Positions 17,235 through 26,033 of a DNA stretch of 64,000 bases are shown here, piece after piece. Position 1 is the first letter of the stretch, and every line of letters begins with the position of its first letter. The translations under genes and the position numbers were made by a program. Source of the stretch: CAWIHS01 sp963836005 (GTDB lineage: Bacteria > Pseudomonadota > Gammaproteobacteria > GRL18); assembly GCA_963836005.1 (NCBI GenBank), contig CAWIHS010000002.1:620001-684000 (forward strand), read 5' to 3'. The notes under the pieces are model-generated. The model searched no databases. It was not told where the DNA came from and was given only the letters and a program-made list of their open reading frames with translations.

Positions 17235-17407
17235 GAATCTGCTTGCCTTTACATGTATAGCATGAGTGTACAACTTAAATTGAACAGTCTGGATAGAAAC
17301 ATTCATGAAATCATCAGTTGAGGTTTTAACAAGATGACCTACACTATATGCTTGACAATACATCGTTTAAATTGATAGGTGCTGTCCTGTTCTTTAATAT
17401 CGAGAAC

Positions 17408-18064
17408 TTAAGGGTGTGTATCAGATATCAAAGGCATTGTCTGTTGATGTTCAGAAACAGAGGAAACCTGTTCTTTTCCCAGGCCCATCCAGGCCGCATT
17501 AATGATTAATTCAGAATATTCGGTTAGCGGTTGCTGGATAATATGATCCAATCTTAGCTGAATCATTCTTATCGCGCCTCCGAAAATACTGGAAGCAGCT
17601 ACCCATGAATCTGTATCACGGAATTCTCCACAGTCGATACCATTACTGATAATTGCCCGAATCTTCTTAAAGGGGGATGCATTACAGATCAGCGGAGCTT
17701 CAGGTAAAAATTCGGTATGCTTAGCATGAAAAACAAAAGCGATAATGTTTCGATGGGTCTCTGTGTGTTCAAAGAGTTGCCTGATTATTTCTTTACATTG
17801 TTCGGAAGGTGATTCGACTTCCTCTTTCACTGTATCAATCAATTCATCCATTTCATTGAGTATGTGTTTGTAGAGAGCTTTTGCAATACCCTCCTTGCCG
17901 CCAAAGTGTTTGTAAATAGATCCAATGCTGACATCTGCTTGTTTCTGTATTTCATGGACTGACACATTGTGGTAGCCATTGGTTACAAAAAGATCCAGTG
18001 CCGCCGTTAGAATTTTACAGTCAATGGGTTCAGGATGAGGTGTTGGTTTTTTTAAATAGGGCAT
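17408..18064 (-). CDS. TetR/AcrR family regulator, likely controls the C1-sulfur genes
   Basis: This 218-residue regulator has an N-terminal TetR helix-turn-helix (about 17-62; ILTAALDLFVTNGYHNVSVH, then ADVSIGSIYKHFGGKEGIAK). Its C-terminal ligand-binding domain contains VFHAKHTEFLPE and GGAIRMIQLRLD. The gene is divergent from mtoX and precedes fdhBA. A perfect 8-bp-arm palindrome lies in the shared intergenic region inside the likely mtoX promoter. The natural inference is repression relieved by methanethiol, formaldehyde or a derivative; the inducer is unknown. Confidence 0.88.
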   Translation of the reverse strand: MPYLKKPTPHPEPIDCKILTAALDLFVTNGYHNVSVHEIQKQADVSIGSIYKHFGGKEGIAKALYKHILNEMDELIDTVKEEVESPSEQCKEIIRQLFEHTETHRNIIAFVFHAKHTEFLPEAPLICNASPFKKIRAIISNGIDCGEFRDTDSWVAASSIFGGAIRMIQLRLDHIIQQPLTEYSELIINAAWMGLGKEQVSSVSEHQQTMPLISDTHP

Positions 18065-18094
18065 AAGATTTATTTATAATTTATTCCATAAACA

Positions 18095-18123
18095 TTGACA
18101 AGAATGAACATTCATTCTATTCT
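18095..18123 (+). promoter_or_regulatory. mtoX promoter with TetR-type operator in its spacer
   Basis: TTGACA (18095-18100) and TATTCT (18118-18123) are separated by 17 bp. The spacer is filled by AGAATGAACATTCATTCT (18101-18118), an inverted repeat with 8-bp arms and a 2-bp centre, typical in form for TetR operators. Repressor bound there would block RNA polymerase. The mtoX RBS (AGGAGG, 18200-18205) lies about 80 bp downstream. Confidence 0.7.
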
Positions 18124-18212
18124 GAATATAACAATATTTCATGAAAAATTCTAGTGGAATATCAGCCATCAATAATAAAAAATACTTTGGTCATATTTTA
18201 GGAGGAATAAAG

Positions 18213-19604
18213 ATGTATAAAAAAATAGGTTTTTTTCGTCGTGGCAGGGTATTTACCATCGCCACACTCTCAACTTTGTTATTCTGTGCAAGCAGCTTCG
18301 TTACAACCAGCATCCAGGCTGATGAAACGTGTATGTCTCCATATATGGCCAAAATTGTTGGTCAGGAAGATTTTGTCTACGTATGGACTTTGGGTGTCGA
18401 TGGCCTTGGGGATGGTCAGGACAAGCTGGTTACTGTTGATGTTAATCCTCAATCGAGTAATTACGGTAAGGTTATTAACTCGCTTTCAGTAGGAGGACGA
18501 AATGAGGCGCATCACTCGGGTTTTACCGATGATCGGAAATACCTCTGGACTGGAGGACTGGATACCAATAAGATTTTCATCTTTGATGTACATACTGATC
18601 CCGCAAAACCCTCCTTACATAAGGTCATCAAAGACTTTGTATCAGCCAGTGGTGGTGTAGTGGGGCCTCATACCACGTATGCACTTCCAGGCCGCATGAT
18701 GATCACCGGTTTGTCTAACAATGTAGATCATGGCGGGAGAACTGCTCTGGTTGAATATACCAACGCAGGAAACTATGTTGCGACGCACTGGATGCCAACA
18801 GATGAAAACCTTGGCGGAGCAAAGAAAAGTGGCAATTTCGCCGATGGTTATGGCTATGATGTGCGTGCTCTACCGCGGCGTAATGTGATGATCACATCAT
18901 CCTTTACCGGCTGGACTAATTACATGATGGACATGGGCAAAATGATCAAAGATCCTGAAGCTATGAAACGCTTTGGAAATACGGTTGTAGTCTGGGATCT
19001 GCATTCCAGAAAACCCAAAAAAGTGCTCGATGTTCCGGGGGCTCCTCTGGAAGTACGTTGTGCTTGGCAACCTGATCATAACTGGTGCCTCACCACTACA
19101 GCTCTCACATCAAAAATTTGGCTGATCTATGAAGACGAGAAAGGTGAATGGCAAGCCAGTGCCGTTGCTGATATTGGTGATGCGTCCAAGATCCCTCTGC
19201 CTGTAGATATTTCGTTGCAGTCTGATGATAAAGGTTTGTGGGTGAATACTTTTATGGATGGAAAAACCCGCTATTTTGACCTGACTGATATTCACAATCC
19301 CAGGCAAACTTATGAGAAGGTCATTGATACACAGGTTAATATGGCTTCATCAAGCTGGGATGGAAAAAGAATATATTACACGTCATCATTGCTGGCGAAT
19401 TGGGATAAGAAGGGGGATGACAACCAGCAGTATTTTAAAGGCTATGAATGGAATGGCAAAGAGCTGGTTGAAAAATTCCATATTGATTTCAATGCGCTAA
19501 AACTTGGTCGAGCACATCAAATGCGTTTTGGGGCTTACTCACTATATGCTAAGGCTCCCGGCGTTGCAAAGGATAAACAGTTGGCCAGTGATTTTCGCAA
19601 ATAG
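18213..19604 (+). CDS. mtoX: Methanethiol oxidase (SBP56 family)
   Basis: This protein of about 463 residues belongs to the selenium-binding protein 56 family, whose bacterial members oxidise methanethiol with O2 to formaldehyde, H2S and H2O2 using copper. Matching segments include YMAKIVGQEDFVYVWTLGVD, RNEAHHSGFTDDRKYLWTGG, GPHTTYALPGRMMITGLSN, DGYGYDVRALPRRNVMITSS, PGAPLEVRCAWQPDHNWC and LGRAHQMRFG. The His-rich segments are candidate copper ligands. The N-terminus has FRRGRVFTIATLSTLLFCAS, a secretion signal with a twin arginine, so the mature enzyme is periplasmic. AGGAGG 8 nt upstream fixes the start at 18213. Downstream SCO and formaldehyde genes support this call over a generic selenium-binding protein. 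Confidence 0.93.
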   Translation: MYKKIGFFRRGRVFTIATLSTLLFCASSFVTTSIQADETCMSPYMAKIVGQEDFVYVWTLGVDGLGDGQDKLVTVDVNPQSSNYGKVINSLSVGGRNEAHHSGFTDDRKYLWTGGLDTNKIFIFDVHTDPAKPSLHKVIKDFVSASGGVVGPHTTYALPGRMMITGLSNNVDHGGRTALVEYTNAGNYVATHWMPTDENLGGAKKSGNFADGYGYDVRALPRRNVMITSSFTGWTNYMMDMGKMIKDPEAMKRFGNTVVVWDLHSRKPKKVLDVPGAPLEVRCAWQPDHNWCLTTTALTSKIWLIYEDEKGEWQASAVADIGDASKIPLPVDISLQSDDKGLWVNTFMDGKTRYFDLTDIHNPRQTYEKVIDTQVNMASSSWDGKRIYYTSSLLANWDKKGDDNQQYFKGYEWNGKELVEKFHIDFNALKLGRAHQMRFGAYSLYAKAPGVAKDKQLASDFRK

Positions 19605-19685
19605 TTTCACTTTCACTCCTCTTCTCAGAGGTTGATTCGGAACCGGTTCTATTTACAGCAGAATCGGTTCAACAGCGCTGGTGAA

Positions 19686-21665
19686 ATGATGCAGTTAACG
19701 ATGTTTTTGAGATGGACTTTGCTGGCAATCTTGTTGCTGGCTTTTATGCAGGTTAGAGCAGCGTCGGAAATAAATGCTGTAACACCCACAGCTCCAGGTT
19801 TTGGTAAATTAACCTATGAGCTGGCAGCAGTGGGTAGTTATAAACTGCCACCTTTAGGTAAAGCGCCTGATGGCCAGGTGCTTGATGAACAGGGACAGGC
19901 TATTTCCCTGCAGGCGCTTTATAAAGGCAAATATACCCTGTTGAGTTTTATCTATAGCAACTGCAAGGATGTTAACGGCTGCCCTTTGTCATCCTATGTT
20001 TTTTATAAGCTGAAAACTGAAATGCGTAAGGATAAGGTATTAGCAGAGAACTTGCGCCTGGTCAGTTTCAGTTTTGATCCTGAACGGGATACACCTGAGG
20101 TTATGCGCTTATATGCAGCCAACTTCAACTATGCCGGTCATCAGGGCGAATGGCGTTTTTTAACCACCTCATCTGTTCAGATGCTTACACCCATCCTGCA
20201 AGCTTACAATCAGGATATTCAACGTGAGAAGAGTATCAATGGTGAAGAAAGAGGGGATATTTCCCATATTCTTCGAGTCTTTATCATCGATCCACAATTG
20301 AATATTCGCAATATCTACAGTGTTGGTTTTCTTCATGCCGATCTGATCATCAACGATCTTAAAACTTTGCTGGCAGACGCTGCTGATGTTCAGTCTGTTG
20401 CCGAATCTGAGAATAATAACACGCAGTTTAAACAACCTGTACTCTCCCAACCAGGTGATTTAAAAGATGGTTATGAGTTTGCAACCTATACTACAAGTAG
20501 TAAATCCATCACTGCGCGCAAAGGAAAAACAGCTGATCTGTTAACCACAGCCAGGAACCCACCCCTGGGATTACCCAGGCTACCCGCTTCACAGTTGAAG
20601 GCTCTTAGTGCAGAAAAAATTGCCCTGGGACGTAAACTTTTCTTTGATCGACGCTTGTCTTTAAATGATACGTTTTCCTGTGCTATGTGTCATGTTCCGG
20701 AGCAGGGGTTTACCAGTAACGAACTCTCCATGGCGGTTGGCATTGAAGGGCGCAGTGTTCGCCGCAACTCGCCGACTATTTATAATGTAGCCTATGCCTC
20801 TGTACTGTTTCATGATGGCAGAGAGCAGACCCTTGAACAGCAGGTTTGGTCCCCTTTATTAGCACATAATGAGATGGCTAATCCATCCATTGGTTACGTG
20901 ATAAACAAAATAAGACAATTACCAGACTATGAGGGTCTGTTTGAAGCCGCTTTCAATGAAGAAGGGGTCAATATGCTGACCATGGGTGAAGCTATCGCAG
21001 CGTATGAGCGTACATTGATTTCTGCAGATTCTGCATTTGATCGCTGGTATTTTGGCAGACAGGCAGAAGCTCTGGATGAAAGTGCTCAACGGGGTTTTAA
21101 ACTGTTTACCGGCAAAGGGAACTGCATGGCCTGTCATACTATCGAGGAGGATTATGCTTTGTTTAGCGACAACCAACTCCACAATACCGGTATTGGTTTT
21201 CGTGAATCCATGGGTATCAAAGCGGATAAAGAACGTGTCATTCTGGCGCCGGGCGTATTCGTGGAAGTTGATCGCGGAATTTTTGATGCTGTGGGAGAAG
21301 AAGCACCTGCAGATCTGGGCTTATATGAAGTGACTCAAAATCCTGATGATCGGTGGAAATATAAAACGCCCAGCCTCAGAAATATCAGTCTTTCTGCTCC
21401 CTATATGCATAATGGTTCATTGCGGACCCTGGAAGCGGTAGTACGTTTCTATAATGATGGGGGCATCAGCAATGAGCTGCTCGATCCGCGAGTAAGACCT
21501 TTGGAATTGACTGAGGCAGAGATCGATGATCTGGTTTCCTTTTTAGAATCACTTACGGGCAGAAATGTAGATATTTTGGTCGCTGATGCATTTGCTGCGC
21601 CTATCGGTGATGTTACTGATATAGAGCCTCATGGGATCCATGCTGGCTCAACGGTCAATGAATAG
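19686..21665 (+). CDS. SCO1-like / MauG-type di-haem peroxidase fusion
   Basis: This protein of about 659 residues combines two functions that are separate genes beside mtoX in known methanethiol oxidisers. After a signal peptide (RWTLLAILLLAFMQVRA), residues about 40-235 form a SCO/SenC thioredoxin fold. Its Cys pair is spaced CKDVNGCP (five residues between) instead of CxxxC. Residues about 290-640 form a bacterial cytochrome c peroxidase/MauG domain with two haem-binding motifs, CAMCH (about 331) and CMACH (about 479), plus the family ending YMHNGSLRTLEAVVRFYNDG. Likely roles are copper delivery and oxidative maturation of MtoX, or H2O2 removal. ATG 19686 is chosen; a TTG at 19632 is possible. 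Confidence 0.88.
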   Translation: MMQLTMFLRWTLLAILLLAFMQVRAASEINAVTPTAPGFGKLTYELAAVGSYKLPPLGKAPDGQVLDEQGQAISLQALYKGKYTLLSFIYSNCKDVNGCPLSSYVFYKLKTEMRKDKVLAENLRLVSFSFDPERDTPEVMRLYAANFNYAGHQGEWRFLTTSSVQMLTPILQAYNQDIQREKSINGEERGDISHILRVFIIDPQLNIRNIYSVGFLHADLIINDLKTLLADAADVQSVAESENNNTQFKQPVLSQPGDLKDGYEFATYTTSSKSITARKGKTADLLTTARNPPLGLPRLPASQLKALSAEKIALGRKLFFDRRLSLNDTFSCAMCHVPEQGFTSNELSMAVGIEGRSVRRNSPTIYNVAYASVLFHDGREQTLEQQVWSPLLAHNEMANPSIGYVINKIRQLPDYEGLFEAAFNEEGVNMLTMGEAIAAYERTLISADSAFDRWYFGRQAEALDESAQRGFKLFTGKGNCMACHTIEEDYALFSDNQLHNTGIGFRESMGIKADKERVILAPGVFVEVDRGIFDAVGEEAPADLGLYEVTQNPDDRWKYKTPSLRNISLSAPYMHNGSLRTLEAVVRFYNDGGISNELLDPRVRPLELTEAEIDDLVSFLESLTGRNVDILVADAFAAPIGDVTDIEPHGIHAGSTVNE

Positions 21666-22248
21666 AGTGCCGTATATGAGATTTCTACAAATCGCACTCT
21701 TTAATCTGGCTTTTATCATACTTTCAAGTACCGGTGTAGCGAATGCAAACAGCTCAATAGGAGGAGATTTTATCCTTACTGATCATAATGGAGAAAAATT
21801 TGATTTACAGCAAGTACGCGGCAAGCTGGTTCTTATTTTCTTTGGATACACCTATTGTCCTGATATTTGCCCCACAGAATTATCATCATTGGCCTGGGTA
21901 CTCAGCTCGTTAGATGAGGATGCGGATAAAGTGGTGACACTGTTTATTACGATTGATCCTGATCGTGATACAGAGGAAAAACTCAAACAGTATGTGCCTT
22001 TTTACAGTCCTGATCTGATAGGCCTGACAGGCAGCTTAGATGAGGTAAATAAGGTCGCAGATGCCTATCATGTACAACGAAAAATTCATCATCATGAAGA
22101 CGCAGACAAAAATTACCTTGTTGATCATTCGGCGAACTTATATGTAGTGGATGGAAATGGAAAACTTGTACAGATTATTCCTTTTGGTCTGCCGGCTGAA
22201 CACATCCAGAAAATTATTCAACACGAACTCAAGACCAATTTAAACTAA
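21658..22248 (+). CDS. SCO family copper chaperone
   Basis: This protein of about 196 residues has an N-terminal export segment (FLQIALFNLAFIILSSTGVA). Its classic SCO domain has the copper-binding CPDICP (about residues 66-71) in FFGYTYCPDICPTELSSL, FITIDPDRDTEE, and the distal His in NYLVDHSANLYVVD. SCO proteins load copper onto cytochrome oxidase or other cuproenzymes; here MtoX is the obvious client. Its start overlaps the fusion gene's stop by 8 bp, indicating coupled translation. A start at the next Met (21676) would give a shorter signal. Confidence 0.9.
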   Translation: MNRVPYMRFLQIALFNLAFIILSSTGVANANSSIGGDFILTDHNGEKFDLQQVRGKLVLIFFGYTYCPDICPTELSSLAWVLSSLDEDADKVVTLFITIDPDRDTEEKLKQYVPFYSPDLIGLTGSLDEVNKVADAYHVQRKIHHHEDADKNYLVDHSANLYVVDGNGKLVQIIPFGLPAEHIQKIIQHELKTNLN

Positions 22249-22263
22249 AGGAGAAACAATAAG

Positions 22264-23373
22264 ATGAAATGTAAAGCAGCTGTGGCCTGGGCACCTAAAA
22301 AGCCGCTGGTTATAGAAGAGGTAGAAGTTGCAGGCCCACGCGAAGGTGAGGTGCTATTAAAAGTACATGCATCCGGGGTGTGTCATACGGATGCGTTTAC
22401 CTTGTCAGGCGATGACCCTGAGGGTGCTTTTCCCTGTATTCTGGGGCATGAAGGCGGCTGTGAAGTAGTTGAATGTGGTCCTGCTGTTAAGACCTTAAAA
22501 GCCGGAGATCATGTCATTCCTTTATACATTCCCGAATGCGGTGACTGTGAATATTGTAATTCAACCAAATCAAATCTTTGTCAGTCGATTGCCGGAACGG
22601 TCTGGACTGGCTACATGCCCGATGGCACGCGGCGTTTTTCCCAAAACGGTAAAGACATCTTCCATTACATGGGATGTTCAACGTTTTCTGAGTATACTGT
22701 GGTCCCTGAAATTGCACTGGCAAAAATTAATCAACAAGCTCCGCTGGACAAGGTCTGTTTACTGGGCTGTGGGGTAACTACCGGTATTGGCGCAGTACTG
22801 AACACGGCCAAAGTTGAAGCCGGTTCCACTGTGGCGGTATTTGGCTTAGGCGGTATTGGGCTGTCATGTATCCAGGGCGCTGTAATGGCGGGTGCAGAAC
22901 GCATTATCGCTATTGATATAAATGCTGATAAATTTGATTTTGCCAGACAACTGGGCGCCACAGACTTTGTTAATCCGCAAGACATTAACGGTTCATTTGT
23001 CGAGTATCTGCAGGACACCTACAATGGCGGCCCGGATTATTCGTTTGAATGTATTGGTAACACTCATGTCATGCGCGATGCACTGGAATGCACGCATATG
23101 GGCTGGGGAGTATCAACGGTTATTGGCGTCGCCGGTGCCGGGCAGGAAATTTGTACACGACCTTTTAATCTGGTGGTAGGACGCACTTGGAAAGGTACCG
23201 CATTTGGCGGTGTAAAAGGCCGAACTGAACTGCCAGGTTATGTAGAGCGCTATATGTCCGGCGAAATTGAACTGGATAGCCTGGTGACGCATACTATGCC
23301 GTTGGAAGATATTAATCGAGCCTTTGATTTGATGCATGAAGGAAAAAGTATTCGTTCCGTGATTATCTTTTGA
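22264..23373 (+). CDS. frmA: S-(hydroxymethyl)glutathione dehydrogenase (class III ADH)
   Basis: This 369-residue zinc alcohol dehydrogenase of class III oxidises S-hydroxymethylglutathione, the spontaneous formaldehyde-glutathione adduct, to S-formylglutathione with NAD+. It shows the catalytic zinc residues (SGVCHTDAFT, LGHEGG), the four-Cys structural zinc site (CGDCEYCNSTKSNLC), the GLGGIGLSCIQGA Rossmann motif and the class III ending. A strong RBS (AAAGGAGAAACA) precedes the ATG. It sits 15 bp after the SCO gene and 9 bp before the esterase gene. It removes formaldehyde made by MtoX. Confidence 0.95.
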   Translation: MKCKAAVAWAPKKPLVIEEVEVAGPREGEVLLKVHASGVCHTDAFTLSGDDPEGAFPCILGHEGGCEVVECGPAVKTLKAGDHVIPLYIPECGDCEYCNSTKSNLCQSIAGTVWTGYMPDGTRRFSQNGKDIFHYMGCSTFSEYTVVPEIALAKINQQAPLDKVCLLGCGVTTGIGAVLNTAKVEAGSTVAVFGLGGIGLSCIQGAVMAGAERIIAIDINADKFDFARQLGATDFVNPQDINGSFVEYLQDTYNGGPDYSFECIGNTHVMRDALECTHMGWGVSTVIGVAGAGQEICTRPFNLVVGRTWKGTAFGGVKGRTELPGYVERYMSGEIELDSLVTHTMPLEDINRAFDLMHEGKSIRSVIIF

Positions 23374-23382
23374 GGATTACTT

Positions 23383-24219
23383 ATGCAGCAAATTGAATCC
23401 GTTAAAGAATTTTCTGGCTGGTTGAATCGCTATACCCATGAGTCAGTCAGCTGCCAGTGTAAAATGACATTTTCAGTATACCTGCCGCCAGTGGCGGAAA
23501 TAGACAAGGTAGCAGCGGTTTACTGGTTGTCGGGTTTAACCTGTACCGATGATAATTTTCGAGTCAAGGCCGGAGCGCAGCGTTATGCATCCGAGCTTGG
23601 TATCGCATTGATTATTCCAGACACCAGTCCACGAGGTGACGAAGTACCGGACATAGAAGATCGCTATGATCTGGGCAAAGGGGCAGGTTTCTACGTGAAT
23701 GCAACACAGCAGCCATGGTCGAAAAATTATCATATGTACGATTATGTCACCAGCGAGTTACCAGCACTGATTGAACAGAACTTTCCGGTGATTCCGGGGG
23801 TGCGTTCAGTAGCCGGCCATTCTATGGGAGGGCACGGTGCGTTGATTTGTGCCCTGAAAAACCCAGGCATGTATCGTTCAGTATCAGCCTTTTCACCTAT
23901 CTGTAACCCGGTTGAATCCGGTTGGGGGCAGGGATGTTTCAGTGCGTATCTGGGAGATAATAGATCCGCCTGGGAAGGCTATGATGCAACCTGCCTGGTG
24001 AAAGCTGGAGTTGCACCCCTTCCAACCTTGATTGATCAAGGATTAGCGGATGAATTCCTGGCTGATCAATTATATCCTCAGAACCTGGAAGCCGCATGCA
24101 AGGCCGTGAATTTTCCGCTCACCATGAGAAAGCATGAGGGATATGATCACAGCTATCACTTCATAGCAACCTTTATCGGCGAACATCTTGCTTTTCATAA
24201 ACAAGCCCTGTGTCGCTAA
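23383..24219 (+). CDS. fghA: S-formylglutathione hydrolase
   Basis: This 278-residue esterase-D-type alpha/beta hydrolase has the nucleophile Ser in GHSMGGHGAL (about 149), YWLSGLTCTDDNF, PDTSPRGDEVPD, FYVNATQQPW, and the catalytic Asp and His in DQGLADEFLADQL and GYDHSYHFIATF. It hydrolyses S-formylglutathione to formate and glutathione, feeding the divergent formate dehydrogenase. It is the last gene of the mtoX operon, about 100 bp before MITE copy 3. Confidence 0.95.
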   Translation: MQQIESVKEFSGWLNRYTHESVSCQCKMTFSVYLPPVAEIDKVAAVYWLSGLTCTDDNFRVKAGAQRYASELGIALIIPDTSPRGDEVPDIEDRYDLGKGAGFYVNATQQPWSKNYHMYDYVTSELPALIEQNFPVIPGVRSVAGHSMGGHGALICALKNPGMYRSVSAFSPICNPVESGWGQGCFSAYLGDNRSAWEGYDATCLVKAGVAPLPTLIDQGLADEFLADQLYPQNLEAACKAVNFPLTMRKHEGYDHSYHFIATFIGEHLAFHKQALCR

Positions 24220-24318
24220 AATGTTAGCCTGGGATGGTCAGCAAAGCTGAACAGGCGATAATATTTGCCGGCAGTCTGCAATAATATAGTGACTTTAGCA
24301 ATGTAATGTATTTTAAAT

Positions 24319-24487
24319 GTAACTATTCAGCGTGTTTTTATTAACTCGCAAATTATTGATATCAGGTGTTTGTGAGAAGTTTATATAGCATGGATGCTAT
24401 ATAAAGCCTGCATGGACGCATTTACGGCGTCTTCTGCAACAAATTCCTGGTATCAATGACGTTTTTCAAAGTACGCTGAATAGTTAC
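24319..24487 (+). mobile_element. MITE copy 3 (169 bp, IS66-like ends, one core hairpin)
   Basis: Ends GTAACTATTCAGCGT/ACGCTGAATAGTTAC are flanked by a perfect 8-bp duplication, TTTTAAAT (24311-24318 and 24488-24495). One palindrome, TATATAGCAT-GG-ATGCTATATA, lies at 24382-24403. It shares its outer segments with copies 1, 2 and 4. It separates fghA from the decayed sugar locus. Confidence 0.9.
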
Positions 24488-24525
24488 TTTTAAATTTGAC
24501 ATTGGCAGCAAATTCAAGTCACCGC

Positions 24526-24919
24526 TTAACTGGCGGCCCCGACACCAATAACTCCCAGGATCCGCCAGAAAATGAAATCATACAGACCAATGGGCAGTCC
24601 GCTGCCCACGGCGCTGATCATAAATAACACAGCGGCGATGGTCATGGTCCTGACACAGGGGGATACGGCCAATACGGTCGGCCAGGGGGCCGGCGATAAA
24701 TGCACCGATGGCCGAGCCAATCAGGGCCAATGAAACCGCCAGACCGATTTCGAGACCAGAGGCGCCAAATTCATTTTTTACGGCGACCACTGCACCGCTG
24801 ATCACCGCAGTATCGAAGCCGAACAGAAAACCGCCGAGTGCAGCTGCGGCAGCGATCATGATAACGTAAGCGATGTCGGGTGTCTCGTCTTCACTATATG
24901 AAGTGGATGTTTGGGTCAT
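24526..24919 (-). pseudogene. Sugar porter (MFS), truncated and frameshifted
   Basis: From ATG 24919 the frame encodes the first four or so membrane segments of a GalP/XylE-type proton symporter (AALGGFLFGFDTAVISGAVV, LIGSAIGAFIAGPLADRIGR). A frameshift near 24655 moves the match to another frame (AAVLFMISAVGSGLP, FIFWRILGVIGVGAAS), which stops at 24526. About 350 residues of a normal porter are missing. It lies directly downstream of glucokinase on the same strand. Confidence 0.85.
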
Positions 24920-24950
24920 GACTTTATTCCCTGATTTTTGAGTATGTTTT

Positions 24951-25937
24951 TCAGGCGAGTGCTTCCAGCCCGTACCATGCTGCGCCGTGCAGAGCTGCCC
25001 TGGGATCCAGGATTACATGCACCGCCATGCTGGAGCAGAGGGCGGTAAAGCGCCCTTTGTCAGCGATGGCACTGAGAAAGTCAGGTTGCCGAAGTCTCTC
25101 GAGAATACGGGGCGGAATGCCGCCGCCAAGATAGATGCCGCCGGTAGGCAGAAGAGTGACCGCCATATTACCGATGATAGTGCCAAGAATATGCACGAAT
25201 ATGTCCAGCGTGGCTTCACAGATCTCCGCCTTATGTTCCAGGGCAGCCTGAACAATGACCGGCGTGCGATCAGCGGCTTGCTGCAGTTCAGTCTGCAGCC
25301 AGTCGGGCTCCAGATAACTGCCGCGATCGAGTAAAAATTCGTAGACGTTTGGCAGATGACTGCCGGAGCAGATACGTTCAAAACTGACATGGCCATAACG
25401 CCGTTGCAGAAATTTCAGTAATTCCATTTCCTGCAGGTTGCGTGGCGAGAATGAAGTATGCCCGCCCTCACTCGCACAGGCTTTGTAGCGTTCACCCGTC
25501 CAGACCAGAAAGGCTGTTCCCAGGCCGGTGCCCGGCGCAATAACGGCCATATTGCCATGGGGAACAGCAGTGCCAGGATTCAGTGTACTGAGATCGTCTT
25601 TGCCCAGATGTGGTACCGCCATGGCGATGGATTCCAGATCATTAAGCAGAAACACTTGCGGGATTTCGAAAGAGGAGCTAATGCTGTCGGCGCTGATTGA
25701 CCATGGCAGATTGGTGATCTGCGCATGCTGTTCTTTTACCGGGCCGGCGACACCGAAACTGGCGGCAATGGGCCTGGCTTTGGTTTCACGCAGAAACTCG
25801 ACAATAATAGCTTCCAGTGAGCTGTACTTGCCGCTCTCAAACCGGGTTTCATGAAGGGCTCCGCCGGCAACGCCCTGCTTTTTGGAATACAGGGCCAGGA
25901 CGGTTTTGGTACCGCCGATATCTCCTACAAGTATCAT
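24951..25937 (-). CDS. glk: Glucokinase (ROK-independent, Glk family)
   Basis: This 328-residue cytosolic hexokinase uses ATP to make glucose 6-phosphate. It has the N-terminal ATP phosphate loop GDIGGTKT, SFGVAGPVK, NLPWSIS, LLNDLESIAMAVP with the catalytic Asp, APGTGLGTAFL, SEGGHTSFSPRN and GGIYLGGGIPPRIL. It appears intact, although its neighbours on the same strand, a sugar porter and an OprB-type porin, are both broken. It therefore probably now serves internal glucose, for instance from glycogen or trehalose, or is itself drifting. Confidence 0.93.
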   Translation of the reverse strand: MILVGDIGGTKTVLALYSKKQGVAGGALHETRFESGKYSSLEAIIVEFLRETKARPIAASFGVAGPVKEQHAQITNLPWSISADSISSSFEIPQVFLLNDLESIAMAVPHLGKDDLSTLNPGTAVPHGNMAVIAPGTGLGTAFLVWTGERYKACASEGGHTSFSPRNLQEMELLKFLQRRYGHVSFERICSGSHLPNVYEFLLDRGSYLEPDWLQTELQQAADRTPVIVQAALEHKAEICEATLDIFVHILGTIIGNMAVTLLPTGGIYLGGGIPPRILERLRQPDFLSAIADKGRFTALCSSMAVHVILDPRAALHGAAWYGLEALA

Positions 25938-26033
25938 TGTTGCTCTACCTCGTTTTCAGGATCGCTTATGTCATTGAATGGTATACATAAAAATCTAGCT
26001 TTGTTTATTATAACTGACAAGAATATTCCGCTC

